From Laspinema palackyanum D2c (GTDB taxonomy: Bacteria > Cyanobacteriota > Cyanobacteriia > Cyanobacteriales > Laspinemataceae): a stretch of DNA of 64,000 bases. How positions within the stretch are numbered: position 1 is the first letter of the stretch; each line of letters opens with the position of its first letter. This document shows, one piece after another, positions 9,117 through 17,382 of this stretch. Below the pieces are notes generated by a model. That model worked only from the letters and a program-made list of their open reading frames with translations. It was not told the origin of the DNA and ran no database searches. Made by a program: the position numbers and the translations under genes. The stretch spans positions 594,701 to 658,700 of the forward strand of contig NZ_JAMXFD010000001.1 of the NCBI RefSeq assembly GCF_025370875.1, read 5' to 3'.

Positions 9117-10247
9117 TTAATTTTCGTGACAAATCGAACAGTCCCGACCCCTTTGTTTGGCCCGATAAAGGGCCTGATCGGAGAAGGCAATCAAATGTTC
9201 TAAGGAGTCATGTTTTGTGGGGATGACCGTAGCAATACCTATACTGAGGGTGATCCGATCGCAGACTTTGGAGTTGCGATGGGGGATCTGGAGGGTGGCG
9301 AGGGCCTTACGGATGCGATCGGCAACGGCGATCGCCCCATCGGTGAAGGTATTGGGCAAAATTACCGCAAATTCTTCCCCGCCATATCGCGCCACTAAAT
9401 CTTCCCGACGACTGCCACAGTCCTTTAAAACTTGTGCCACCTGTTGCAAACATAGATCCCCAGCCTGATGTCCGTAGGTGTCATTATAATCCTTAAAAAA
9501 ATCAATATCGCATAACAGCAGAGATAGAGGTTTTTTCTCCTGGGTTAGGCGGTCCCATTGTTGAGACAAATAACGATCAAACATTCGCCGGTTCGCGACT
9601 TGAGTTAATCCATCTAACGTCGCCTGCCGGTGTAACTCTTGATTCGCAACTTCCAGTTGATGATATAATTTTTGCAGTAACTCCGTAGCTAATTCGTGAA
9701 TGTGGGCATGGGCGAGTAATAATTGATGCACGTCCAGCAAGCGATAGGTTCCCGGAGCGATTTCCACCACAATCGGTTCATACAGGGAATCCGGCGATCG
9801 CGACAAAACCCCCTGGACTGCTGCAACAATAGTGACGGAACTTTTAAACTGTAAATATTCGATTTGAGTGAACCGATATAAAACTTGAATCTGCCGTTTA
9901 AAAAATAATTCCAACCCATAAGGACGGGAAAGCTGCTCAAAAAATCTCCCCCGAGAAATCATCCCTAACAGTTCGCCTTCTCCCAGCAAAATCACCCCGG
10001 GTAGTAAAGGATTTGCATTAAAAGTTTCCGCCACTTCCCGTCCCCTTACGTCCGCATTCACCTGATAATGATAGAGGGAGAGGGCGGATAGCGTTGACTC
10101 TAAATGCAATGTTTTCATGCAACAGCGATCGGACAACAAAAAGGAGGAATCGGGGGAGGACTGATTCAAGATAGGAGAGTTCCCCAGATCCATTGCATTC
10201 GCTGTATAAAGTTTCATATCTTTTCCGTCATTTAGAACGTTTAACAT
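9117..10247 (-). CDS. Diguanylate cyclase (GGDEF) with CBS-like N-terminal sensor module
   Basis: 376 residues. Residues 44-190 repeat the sensor module of the neighbouring histidine kinase (NPLLPGVIL, SRGRFFEQLSRPYGLELF, YEPIVVEIAPGTYRLLDVHQLL). A coiled linker (about 190-208) leads to a GGDEF domain beginning LDGLTQVANRRMF. The active-site loop is GGEEF (289-293), and a product-inhibition RxxD (R280-R-E-D283) sits exactly five residues before it, so the enzyme should be active and feedback-inhibited. It makes c-di-GMP from two GTP. No membrane segment is visible. Its position beside a kinase with the same sensor suggests both read the same kind of signal but send it to different outputs. 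Confidence 0.93.
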   Translation of the reverse strand: MLNVLNDGKDMKLYTANAMDLGNSPILNQSSPDSSFLLSDRCCMKTLHLESTLSALSLYHYQVNADVRGREVAETFNANPLLPGVILLGEGELLGMISRGRFFEQLSRPYGLELFFKRQIQVLYRFTQIEYLQFKSSVTIVAAVQGVLSRSPDSLYEPIVVEIAPGTYRLLDVHQLLLAHAHIHELATELLQKLYHQLEVANQELHRQATLDGLTQVANRRMFDRYLSQQWDRLTQEKKPLSLLLCDIDFFKDYNDTYGHQAGDLCLQQVAQVLKDCGSRREDLVARYGGEEFAVILPNTFTDGAIAVADRIRKALATLQIPHRNSKVCDRITLSIGIATVIPTKHDSLEHLIAFSDQALYRAKQRGRDCSICHEN

Positions 10248-10554
10248 TGCCGAGTTCAGGGAGAGTTATCTCCCCTGGATTGTTGAGCCGCGAGGGTTCA
10301 CTGGGTTTGAGTAGAGTCTATCCGGGGATTTCCAGTCAGAAACACCGGGGGCACAGGGAGAAGAGGAACCAAATTTTAGATAAGAATATCCTAAACCCAT
10401 TCAGGAGATTTCTGGGGCATCCTACAGATTTTTTAATGTTTTGATACAATTACTGAGGCTGATACTGATCCAGTAGCAAATTTTTCTGGATTCTTCATGA
10501 ATTAGATAAAATTAAATTAAATTAAATTTAAAGTTTTGTTAAACTTTTAAGGAG

Positions 10555-10665
10555 TTTAAGCCGGTTTTCAATCATCCGTTACCCGAATGCTCTCGAAGGG
10601 TGGACCTGGGAAAGCCGACTGCCCGAGTGGGACTATACCCGGGCAAAATAGACTGGGGATCAGCC
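10555..10665 (+). promoter_or_regulatory. Candidate structured leader, weakly cobalamin-riboswitch-like
   Basis: The segment has GCCGG...CATCCG and ACCCGAATGCTC, then AAGCCGACTGCCC, GGGACTATACCCGGGC and AGACTGGGGATCAGCCC. The last resembles the B12 box (AGCCAGGAGACCTGCC), with CTG/CAG in place of CAG/CTG, which keeps the stem paired. The order of elements is compatible with a cobalamin riboswitch, but several conserved positions differ and no clean terminator is visible downstream. Treat it as a structured leader of uncertain class. Confidence 0.22.
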
Positions 10666-10770
10666 CGGGTAGAGGCGATCGCCCACCCCAGGTTTTCCTC
10701 TAGAGCTTGTAATATGGTGAGGGCGGTTTGCACTTCGCTTCAATCTCCAGGGCATCCAGAGATTCTTCTG

Positions 10771-10806
10771 GATTCATTCCCGTTCCGTGACGGGAAGGAT
10801 TGAAAG
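10771..10806 (+). repeat. Solitary CRISPR-repeat-like sequence
   Basis: A 36-base stretch with an internal hairpin CCCGTTCCGTGACGGG and the 3' end GGATTGAAAG, the hallmark ending of many cyanobacterial CRISPR repeats. Only one copy is present, with no spacers and no cas genes nearby, so it is at most a relic. Confidence 0.25.
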
Positions 10807-10908
10807 CAAAAGGCGACCTGACCCGATAAGCAATCTGGACGGATCAGGGGATTTCCCCCGGGTTCATTGATATCGAAGCTCCTCACTGCGAAAAATAGGC
10901 CGAACCGC

Positions 10909-11997
10909 ATGATGAATCAAGTACACAACGCCTTTACCCTGTTTATGAGTCTGCTTGTAGAGGCTCTGCCATTTTTGCTCCTCGGGGTGTTGTTCTCCAG
11001 TGCATTGTTGTTGTTCGTCGATGAAAAGAAACTCATTTCATTCATCCCTCGCAACCCGGTTCTCGGGGCCTTGATTGGGAGTTCCATTGGGTTCCTGTTT
11101 CCCGTCTGCGAGTGTGGCAATGTCCCCGTGGCGCGACGATTACTGATGCAGGGAGCCTCCCCCTCCGTGGCGATTGGGTTTTTACTGGCGGCTCCCACGG
11201 TGAATCCGATTGTGATTTGGTCCACTTGGACGGCATTTCGGGACCAACCCGAAATTGTGGTGTTGCGGTTGGTCTTTTCCCTGGCGATCGCCACGATTAT
11301 TGGGTCAATTTTTAGTTTCCAAAAAGATTTAACCCCCTTCGTTCAACCAATGGTAGCGCGGGCGATGGGTCAATCCTCGGGGGCAAAATCCTGGGACGCC
11401 CCCATCAAAAAGGATTTGTCCTCGGATTCTGAAAACTTCTCCCCCCTGTTACAGTCCGGAACCTTTTTATTAGGGACTCCAGGCAGTCCCCAGCGCCTCG
11501 ATGCCACCACAATGGAAACGATGTTATTGGCGTCGAAAGCCGGAAATTTGGGGGGTGCAGGGGCCGCCATCCCCGGCGATCGCCTGTTTTCCCAGCGCCT
11601 ACGCTTATTTGTCGAGAATGTCCTGGCGGAACTGCGGGAACTCGGAGGGGTCCTCGTCTTCGGCAGTGCGATCGCTGCCATCATTCAAGTCGCCGCACCT
11701 CGGGACTTAATTATCAGCTTAGGACAAGGCCCCGTCACTTCCATTCTGGCAATGCTCGTCCTCGGAGCCGTTGTATCAATTTGCTCCACCGTAGATGCCT
11801 TTTTTGCCCTCTCCTTTGCCGCCACCTTTACCACCGGCTCCCTGTTAGCCTTTTTAGTCTTTGGACCCATGATTGACATCAAAAGTATCGGACTGATGAT
11901 GTCAATTTTTAAACCCAAACCCCTGGTTTACTTGTTCTTAATTTCAGGACAGTTAACCTTTTTACTCGCCCTAGCTTATAACTTGAAATTTAGTTAG
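10909..11997 (+). CDS. Permease, UPF0718/DUF318 (ArsP-like) family
   Basis: The open frame begins with TTG at 10867, but tandem ATGs at 10909 and 10912 directly precede the first membrane segment and are the likelier start (362 residues). There are about eight hydrophobic segments in two halves around a soluble central loop (roughly residues 150-230). The first half has the family's cysteine motif PVCECGNVPVARRLL followed by AAPTVNPIVI; the second half has SICSTVDAFFALSFA. Relatives include the organoarsenical permease ArsP and uncharacterised metal-related permeases. It is followed 200 bases later by a TIGR03943-like protein, its usual partner, so the two probably form one transport complex in the cytoplasmic membrane. 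The substrate is unknown. Confidence 0.85.
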   Translation: MMNQVHNAFTLFMSLLVEALPFLLLGVLFSSALLLFVDEKKLISFIPRNPVLGALIGSSIGFLFPVCECGNVPVARRLLMQGASPSVAIGFLLAAPTVNPIVIWSTWTAFRDQPEIVVLRLVFSLAIATIIGSIFSFQKDLTPFVQPMVARAMGQSSGAKSWDAPIKKDLSSDSENFSPLLQSGTFLLGTPGSPQRLDATTMETMLLASKAGNLGGAGAAIPGDRLFSQRLRLFVENVLAELRELGGVLVFGSAIAAIIQVAAPRDLIISLGQGPVTSILAMLVLGAVVSICSTVDAFFALSFAATFTTGSLLAFLVFGPMIDIKSIGLMMSIFKPKPLVYLFLISGQLTFLLALAYNLKFS

Positions 11998-12065
11998 GAA
12001 AAATCGGGGATAAAGCGGGAGGGCGGCTTAAGAATCGCTTGATGGTGATTGGCTTGAGATTAAGA

Positions 12066-12105
12066 ACCCCACCCTAACCCTCCCCTTGCTAAGGGGAGGG
12101 GACCA
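12066..12105. repeat. C/G-rich interspersed repeat copy
   Basis: CCCACCCTAACCCTCCCCTT followed by GCTAAGGGGAGGGGACC forms a hairpin of the same type as the block at 5045-5160. It lies between the two permease-complex genes. Confidence 0.6.
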
Positions 12106-12197
12106 AAGGTGCAGTTAAGTGTGAAAAATGTACTCTTGTAAGCTCCTATCCCTCGCCCATCCTGTTCCTATTGCAACTGGAAACCTTTATATCTAAC

Positions 12198-12998
12198 ATG
12201 GCTGTTCAATCTCCCAAACTTTTCCGATTCTCAACCTGGGGACCCTGGATCGAAGTCCTCGCCGTCTTCGCTTGGGGTGTATTACTCCTCAAATATTGGG
12301 TGAGTGGGGAATTAAATATCCTCATTCACCCCAATTTCTTTGCCCTCACGAACGGGACTGGAGTATTCTTGATTCTGCTTGCCTGCTATAAAGGTGCACA
12401 ATTGCTCCATCAACAGTGGCGATCGCGACGGGTCCGGAATCGCGGGACGAGAACCGCAACTGCGGCGACGGATCACATTACCCTGTTTCCTCCGGGATGG
12501 AGTGCGACGATACTTTTAGTGACTGCTCTGCTGGGGTTCTTAATCAGTCCGAGGGTCTTTGCCAGCGATAAGGCAATGATGCGGAATGTCAACGATTTTT
12601 TACCCGTCACCCAATCCCAACCCCAAGCCTTTCGCACCGCCAGAAAACCCGAGGAGCGATCGCTCATTGACTGGGTGCGAACCTTAACCGTTTATCCCGA
12701 ACCCGATGCTTATACCGGGCAACAGGTCAATGTGCAAGGGTTTGTCATTCATCTCCCAGACTTGCCCGAAGAATACTTCTTAATCTCTCGCTTTGTGATT
12801 ACCTGTTGTGCGGCAGATGCCTATCCCGTCGGGCTGCCAGTGAAATTATCCCAAAGTCGCAGCGCCTATCCGCCGGATACTTGGTTAGAAATTCAAGGGG
12901 AAATGAGTACGGAAGTTTTGGGCGATCAGCGTCAATTAACGATTGTGGCGAATTCAATTCAAGAAATTCCCGAACCCCGAAATCCTTATGAATATTAA
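12198..12998 (+). CDS. TIGR03943-family putative permease subunit
   Basis: The frame opens at a TTG (12171); the ATG at 12198 (MAVQSPKLFRF) is the better start, giving 266 residues. Two membrane segments near the N-terminus (around VLAVFAWGVLLLKYW and GVFLILLACYKGAQ) and a third (ATILLVTALLGFLIS) precede a C-terminal soluble domain with VNVQGFVIHLPDLPEEYFLISRF and VITCCAADAYPVGLPVKL; the adjacent CC is typical of the family. TIGR03943 proteins are almost always encoded beside a UPF0718 permease, as here. In Firmicutes the equivalent pair is zinc-regulated; a metal role here is inference. A strong terminator follows at 13019-13050. Confidence 0.82.
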   Translation: MAVQSPKLFRFSTWGPWIEVLAVFAWGVLLLKYWVSGELNILIHPNFFALTNGTGVFLILLACYKGAQLLHQQWRSRRVRNRGTRTATAATDHITLFPPGWSATILLVTALLGFLISPRVFASDKAMMRNVNDFLPVTQSQPQAFRTARKPEERSLIDWVRTLTVYPEPDAYTGQQVNVQGFVIHLPDLPEEYFLISRFVITCCAADAYPVGLPVKLSQSRSAYPPDTWLEIQGEMSTEVLGDQRQLTIVANSIQEIPEPRNPYEY

Positions 12999-13018
12999 GT
13001 GATGGGGTTCCCTGAACT

Positions 13019-13050
13019 AAAAACCGGGTAAGTTAACTCACCCGGTTTTT
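13019..13050. terminator. Intrinsic terminator
   Basis: AAACCGGGT and ACCCGGTTTTT arms enclose AAGTTAACTC, with T-runs on both strands. It can serve the permease operon on the plus strand and the DUF3082 gene on the minus strand. Related AAACCCGGTTT palindromes recur at 41962-42032 and 51773-51838. Confidence 0.8.
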
Positions 13051-13124
13051 AACCTGAACTGTTTATATAACAGTCCCAGGTTCGGGGGATTCGGTTGTGT
13101 CTTCCCCAGTTTCTGCCCGACAAT

Positions 13125-13454
13125 TTAGGATTTTTGCGTAAATTTTTGAAACAACAGTTGCAGTCCCAGACAAAATAAACCCAAGGCAGCAAAGGCAAAA
13201 ATAAAGGTTGCCAGGGTACTCACCCCGGTGACTAATGTCCGCACTGCGGCGGAAATATTCACGGCGATGGGATTATCCGAGTGAATCGGTTTGTTGGCAA
13301 AGGTGGAGGCGATCGCATGGGTGAGCATCATACAGGCATAGGCAAACCCTCCGGAAATCAATGAACCCATAAAGCACCGCATCAGGGTGGGTTGGACGGT
13401 TTCTTCATGGGTCACTGAGAGGGGTTTGGGTTGAGTCGGTGTGGGATTGGTCAT
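13125..13454 (-). CDS. DUF3082 membrane protein
   Basis: 109 residues with a polar, Pro/Thr-rich N-terminus and two hydrophobic segments (about MGSLISGGFAYACMMLTHAIA and LATFIFAFAALGLFCLGLQLL) around a short loop with IHSDNPIAVNISAAVRTLV. This matches the DUF3082 family of cyanobacteria and plastids, which has no assigned function. It is the last gene of the rsmA-ispE-DUF3082 run, 71 bases after ispE, and ends near a bidirectional terminator. Confidence 0.8.
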   Translation of the reverse strand: MTNPTPTQPKPLSVTHEETVQPTLMRCFMGSLISGGFAYACMMLTHAIASTFANKPIHSDNPIAVNISAAVRTLVTGVSTLATFIFAFAALGLFCLGLQLLFQKFTQKS

Positions 13455-13525
13455 GAATTTTTTAGGGTGAATGAACTGTTTAAATTTTAACGTTTTGATT
13501 TGGATATCGAGAGAACAGACCCCTC

Positions 13526-14479
13526 CTAATGGACCCCTGGGGCTAACTGAATCCCGGTATTAATGAATTGAGCAATCCAAAAATCTAGGTCCGGATTTCC
13601 TAGGGTGTTTTGAACTTGCGCGCGGATTTGTTCTGCTTTTTCCCGGGAGTCGGTGAGGGCAAATACGGTGGGTCCGGAACCGGACATCAGGGTTCCTAAC
13701 ACATCACATTGTTCAAAGGTTTGCCGCAGTTTTAACACTTGAGGATATTCCGGCAAGACGACTTTTTCTAAGTCATTGTGCAGGAATTGGACTACTTTCA
13801 TCTCATCTCGCTGGGCGATCGCCTTGACAATAGGTCCGGAATGGACTCGCTGTTGTCTCGCGGCTAAATCGGTGGTTTCTCGAACGTAGGTACTGCCAAA
13901 CTGCTGGCGATAGGTTTGATACGCCCAAGCGGTAGAAACCCCTAAACTGCGATATTTTGCCAAAATGACATACAATCCTTCTAAATCTGGCAGGGGTTCG
14001 AGTTCGTTTCCTCGTCCCGTTGCCAAGGCGGTCCCCCCAGTGATACAAAAGGGAATATCCGAACCCAGTTGACTGGCTAAATCTTGTAATTCCGGTTGAG
14101 TTAAGCCGAGGTCCCAGAGCATTTCTAGTCCCACCAAAACCGCAGCGGCATTGCTGGACCCCCCAGCTAATCCGGCAGCAACGGGAATCTGTTTATCGAT
14201 GAAGATATCGGCACCGCCATATTGCTCAAAAGCGTTGGGATATTCGGTTTTGAGGAGTTCGGCGGCGCGGTAGGCGAGGTTGGTGCGATCGCAGGGAACC
14301 TCGGGATGTTGGCAGTGGATCCGAAATTCCTCGGTGCCATTGGCGCGAATCTCCAGGCGATCGCCTAAGTCGATGCTTTGCAGGACCATTGACAATTCGT
14401 GATACCCATCGGGGCGATCGCCGATAATTTCCAGATACAGATTGATTTTAGCCGGTGCAATTAAGGAATAAGAGCGCAT
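13526..14479 (-). CDS. ispE: 4-diphosphocytidyl-2-C-methyl-D-erythritol kinase
   Basis: 317 residues, the normal length. IspE phosphorylates CDP-methylerythritol at the 2-hydroxyl with ATP, in the MEP pathway that supplies isoprenoids for carotenoids, the chlorophyll phytyl chain and quinones. Visible signatures are the N-terminal APAKINLYLEI...DGYHEL, the GHMP phosphate loop PVAAGLAGGSSNAAA and the C-terminal LMSGSGPTVFAL. The start is nine bases after the rsmA stop, so the two are co-transcribed; the same gene order occurs in other cyanobacteria. Confidence 0.97.
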   Translation of the reverse strand: MRSYSLIAPAKINLYLEIIGDRPDGYHELSMVLQSIDLGDRLEIRANGTEEFRIHCQHPEVPCDRTNLAYRAAELLKTEYPNAFEQYGGADIFIDKQIPVAAGLAGGSSNAAAVLVGLEMLWDLGLTQPELQDLASQLGSDIPFCITGGTALATGRGNELEPLPDLEGLYVILAKYRSLGVSTAWAYQTYRQQFGSTYVRETTDLAARQQRVHSGPIVKAIAQRDEMKVVQFLHNDLEKVVLPEYPQVLKLRQTFEQCDVLGTLMSGSGPTVFALTDSREKAEQIRAQVQNTLGNPDLDFWIAQFINTGIQLAPGVH

Positions 14480-14488
14480 GGGGGATAT

Positions 14489-15328
14489 TTAAGGGGTGAC
14501 GGAAGGTTCTAGGGTTAAGAGGTTACTTAAAGCCACCCACTGCGACACACTCAGGTCTTCGGCACGCACTTGGGGGTTAATGTTTAATTGTTCCAGAAAC
14601 TGGGTCAGTTGATCGCGATCGACCAGTCCTTTTAAATTATTTCGTAACATTTTACGCTTGCTGGAAAACCCAACTTTTACTAAAGTCTCTAACCACCGAG
14701 GGCGATCGGCAGGAAGGGCTAAGGGTCGCGGAGACAACCGCACCACCGCAGAATCAACTTTAGGCACGGGGTAAAAGGCTTTGGCGGGAACGGTACAGAT
14801 ATATTCGCACTCAGCGACATACTGCACCCGCACAGATAATGCTCCATAAGTGCGGGATCCAGGTGCGCCCGTGATCCGTTCGGCAACTTCTTTTTGAATC
14901 AGCAGGACGACAGACTGATAGGGAATTTGGGGCGGTTGGGAAATGGTGCCGAGGAGTTTTTCTAAAATCGGGCCGGTGATATTATAGGGAATATTGGCAA
15001 CGACTTTATTGGGATGGTGAAAGTGTTCCGGAGTTTGGGTTAAGACGGACTCTAAATCCAGGTCCAAAAAGTCCGCGCATAAGAGTAAGAAATTCGGGAT
15101 ATCCCCTAATTTTTTGGCAAGTTTTTGGGACAAATTGCGGTCAATTTCTACGGCGACCACAGATTCAGCCCGGGAGAGTAACTGGCGGGTGAGGATGCCG
15201 GTCCCGGGGCCAATCTCTAGGATGCGATCGCCGGGAGATAATGCCGCCGCGTTGACAATTTCATTGAGGGCTTTATCGCTTTGCAGCCAGTGTTGAGCAA
15301 ATTGTTTTCGAGGATAAGGCGAGGGCAT
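14489..15328 (-). CDS. rsmA: 16S rRNA (adenine1518/1519-N6)-dimethyltransferase
   Basis: 279 residues. RsmA (KsgA) dimethylates two adjacent adenines in the 3'-terminal hairpin of 16S rRNA late in small-subunit assembly. The SAM-binding motif ILEIGPGTGILTRQLL, the acidic VVAVEIDR and the catalytic NIPYNITGP (NxPY) are intact, and the C-terminal FSSKRKMLRNNLK segment matches the family. It is the first gene of the operon with ispE. Confidence 0.97.
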   Translation of the reverse strand: MPSPYPRKQFAQHWLQSDKALNEIVNAAALSPGDRILEIGPGTGILTRQLLSRAESVVAVEIDRNLSQKLAKKLGDIPNFLLLCADFLDLDLESVLTQTPEHFHHPNKVVANIPYNITGPILEKLLGTISQPPQIPYQSVVLLIQKEVAERITGAPGSRTYGALSVRVQYVAECEYICTVPAKAFYPVPKVDSAVVRLSPRPLALPADRPRWLETLVKVGFSSKRKMLRNNLKGLVDRDQLTQFLEQLNINPQVRAEDLSVSQWVALSNLLTLEPSVTP

Positions 15329-15589
15329 TGGATTCAGGGGTGGGTTCGGTGAAACGTTTAGCTTTTTTATTGTACCGGGTTTGGGACGGAAAAATTGCCC
15401 TCTCTCTCCCGGAAGATTTGCGGGTATTTCTGGAGGAGGAATTTTTGAGGATTTGCCCCGGATACCGATTTTCCTCCACCTACAAAGAAAGAGATTAAAA
15501 ACGTTCTACCTTAAGGGAGAGGAAGGTTAGAGTAAAAGTTACTAAAGTTTACATATCGTGTAAAACACCATTAAGGATATACAATTATC

Positions 15590-16099
15590 ATGGCAAATTT
15601 AGCAGACAACATCAAACAAGTCAAAGAAACTCTCCCGAATATTACGCCGACTCCACCGGATATAAAACCCCAGGTTACCCCAGGAGAACTCAAGTCTCGT
15701 CTGGAGTGGGGAGAACCCGGTTTAACGATTATCGATGTGCGCGATCGCGAATCCTTTAACTACGAACGCATCACCGGCGCGATCTCCATGCCAATGGAAA
15801 ACCTCGCCGAAACCGTCAGTTCCAGCTTAGAATTCAAGCGGGACATCTACCTGTATGGTGACAGCGACGAGCAAACCAAACAAGCTGCCAGCGAACTCCG
15901 CAGCGGCGGCTTTATTAACGTTGCTGAAATCAAAGGCAGTTTACCGGCTTGGAAGGCGATCGGCGGTCCCACGGAAGGGATTGCTTCGATGGAAGGTCCT
16001 TCCGGTCCTAGTTCCGTGAAGAAAAGCGAAAGTAACGTGGCTGCTCGTGTTGCCAAGCAAGGGGATTTAGAAGCCAAAAAATCTCAACAACATCGCTAG
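15590..16099 (+). CDS. Rhodanese-like domain protein lacking the catalytic cysteine
   Basis: 169 residues. The rhodanese fold is clear from TIIDVRDRESFNYERITGAISMP and from GGFINVAEIKGSLPAWKAIGGPTEG. Where active sulfurtransferases have CxxGxR, this protein reads YLYGDSDEQTKQAA, so there is no Cys for the persulfide and it should not transfer sulfur. Such inactive rhodanese modules often act in binding or regulation. The C-terminal 35 residues (after EGP) are charged and probably disordered. No signal peptide is seen. The start ATG follows an AAGGAT sequence. Confidence 0.85.
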   Translation: MANLADNIKQVKETLPNITPTPPDIKPQVTPGELKSRLEWGEPGLTIIDVRDRESFNYERITGAISMPMENLAETVSSSLEFKRDIYLYGDSDEQTKQAASELRSGGFINVAEIKGSLPAWKAIGGPTEGIASMEGPSGPSSVKKSESNVAARVAKQGDLEAKKSQQHR

Positions 16100-16176
16100 A
16101 GTTAAGTTTTTAACTCGGCGATTGATTGGGTGATTAAGTCTAAATTAAGCTTCTAGGCTTACCATCATCTTTAATT

Positions 16177-16204
16177 GTAGAGGCGCGATTAATCGCGTCT
16201 CTAC
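16177..16204. repeat. Palindromic repeat, possible terminator
   Basis: GTAGAG and CGCGATTAATCGCG with CTCTAC form a near-perfect 28-base palindrome between convergent genes. The same repeat type recurs at 20356-20381 with a T-run. It is a common cyanobacterial intergenic palindrome. Confidence 0.65.
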
Positions 16205-16232
16205 TCTGGCGTTTTGATCGCGGGTTTTGAGA

Positions 16233-17165
16233 CTACTGAGCGATCGCAGTGAAGGAGTCCAGATTAACGACTTTCCAGGTACTTGCTAACGCCTCAGCAA
16301 TCGCACCTGTAATAAAGTTATCACTCCAATAGGCGACATGAGACAAAGGATTCCAACTGGTTAATAAATTCCCCACATTCACCGGCCAATCTGTCGTTAC
16401 AACCTTTTCATATTCAGGACTCAGAGATTTGAGCGGATAGGAAATAATATCATTGGGGTCATAAAAATTAACCCATTCCCCGACTAAATTCGGATGATAA
16501 TTCGTTAACGGCTTCGCCGGAACCTGGATGGGACGGTCAAACTTTTGATGCAAACTCCACAAGGCGATCGGGCTTCCGAGACTATAAAATAAAGTCAGGG
16601 TTTCCCCGCGTTCTAACGGGGTATTTCCCATCTGGTTCCTCACGGATTCAGGCATCAGCACTTTACTCCCCCGGGTCCGCGTAAATTCCTGAAGATCATA
16701 AAAGTAATTGCTGGCGATCACGGTCCCCAGACTATGAGCAATGGTGCAGAGGGGGGCGGTGGGACCTGCTTTTTCCGCTAAAGTTCGCAGACTTTGTGCA
16801 ACCCTGCCGTGAATCCCATCATACAGACGGCGATCGCGTTCCGATGTGACTTGATAGGCGATCGTATCTCCCAAAACATTGATGAAAAAAAACCGCAACC
16901 ATTCAAACCGCAAATTCTCTCCCTTCACTTTGTCCCATAACTCTTGTTGTTCCGGTTGCAGCAGCGGTGCCCAATAAATATATTCAAATACTAATCGAGA
17001 TTCAGATTCTTCTGGGGAAATTCCCAACTGCTGGGCAAATCTTTCAATAATTTGACGGGATAACTTACTAAAATATTCCGGTTTTTCTAACTTCCCCTCA
17101 TCCACATCCGGATCTCCCGACCCCATGCCATGAATGACCGCAACAGCTATTTTTTGAACTGACAT
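16233..17165 (-). CDS. Lipase-like alpha/beta hydrolase
   Basis: 310 residues. The N-terminus KIAVAVIHGMGSGDPDVDEG gives the oxyanion-side HG motif, and TIAHSLGTVIASNYFYDL carries the nucleophile elbow (AHSLG, a variant of GxSxG). A later NFYDPNDIISYPL segment likely holds the acid and NPLSHVAYW the histidine. It resembles bacterial proteins annotated as serine peptidase or lipase-like with unknown substrate. No signal peptide or membrane anchor is visible, so it is probably cytoplasmic. It stands alone between convergent and upstream neighbours. Confidence 0.75.
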   Translation of the reverse strand: MSVQKIAVAVIHGMGSGDPDVDEGKLEKPEYFSKLSRQIIERFAQQLGISPEESESRLVFEYIYWAPLLQPEQQELWDKVKGENLRFEWLRFFFINVLGDTIAYQVTSERDRRLYDGIHGRVAQSLRTLAEKAGPTAPLCTIAHSLGTVIASNYFYDLQEFTRTRGSKVLMPESVRNQMGNTPLERGETLTLFYSLGSPIALWSLHQKFDRPIQVPAKPLTNYHPNLVGEWVNFYDPNDIISYPLKSLSPEYEKVVTTDWPVNVGNLLTSWNPLSHVAYWSDNFITGAIAEALASTWKVVNLDSFTAIAQ

Positions 17166-17326
17166 GATGCTAACCCTTTTAAAAAAATTCGCAAACTTTT
17201 CCCTATCATAAATCCCTTCGCCCTTCTAAACTGCCTCCTGTAGGCTGATCTTGACAATCAGGGGTGGGAACGGCACCCAACCCCCAAATTTCGTCATCTC
17301 AAGCGGGTTTAGCCTTTTAAAAAATA

Positions 17327-17358
17327 TCAAACCTGACCCCTTCAGGGGTCAGGTTTGA
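17327..17358 (-). terminator. Intrinsic terminator of the debranching-enzyme gene
   Basis: TCAAACCTGACCCC and GGGGTCAGGTTTGA are perfect 14-base arms around a TTCA loop. On the minus strand a TATTTTTT run follows, directly downstream of the gene that stops at 17383. Confidence 0.85.
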
Positions 17359-17382
17359 CTGAGATGATTATTGCTCAATCAT

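Larger units (their letters stand above)
10248..10908. other. Long leader region upstream of the permease pair
   Basis: About 660 bases without a convincing gene. It holds an AT-rich tract (ATTAAATTAAATTAAATT near 10510-10530), a structured segment at 10555-10665 and a single CRISPR-repeat-like sequence at 10771-10806. An ORF at 10600-10803 runs through the structured segment and has no recognisable product. Confidence 0.5.

Noticed and set aside
10600..10803. A 67-residue frame in the permease leader
   Set aside because: It covers the structured leader, has no ribosome-binding site or recognisable motif, and gives an unremarkable peptide.
10771..10806. A CRISPR array
   Set aside because: Only a single repeat-like unit is present, with no second copy, spacers or cas genes; it is kept only as a possible relic.
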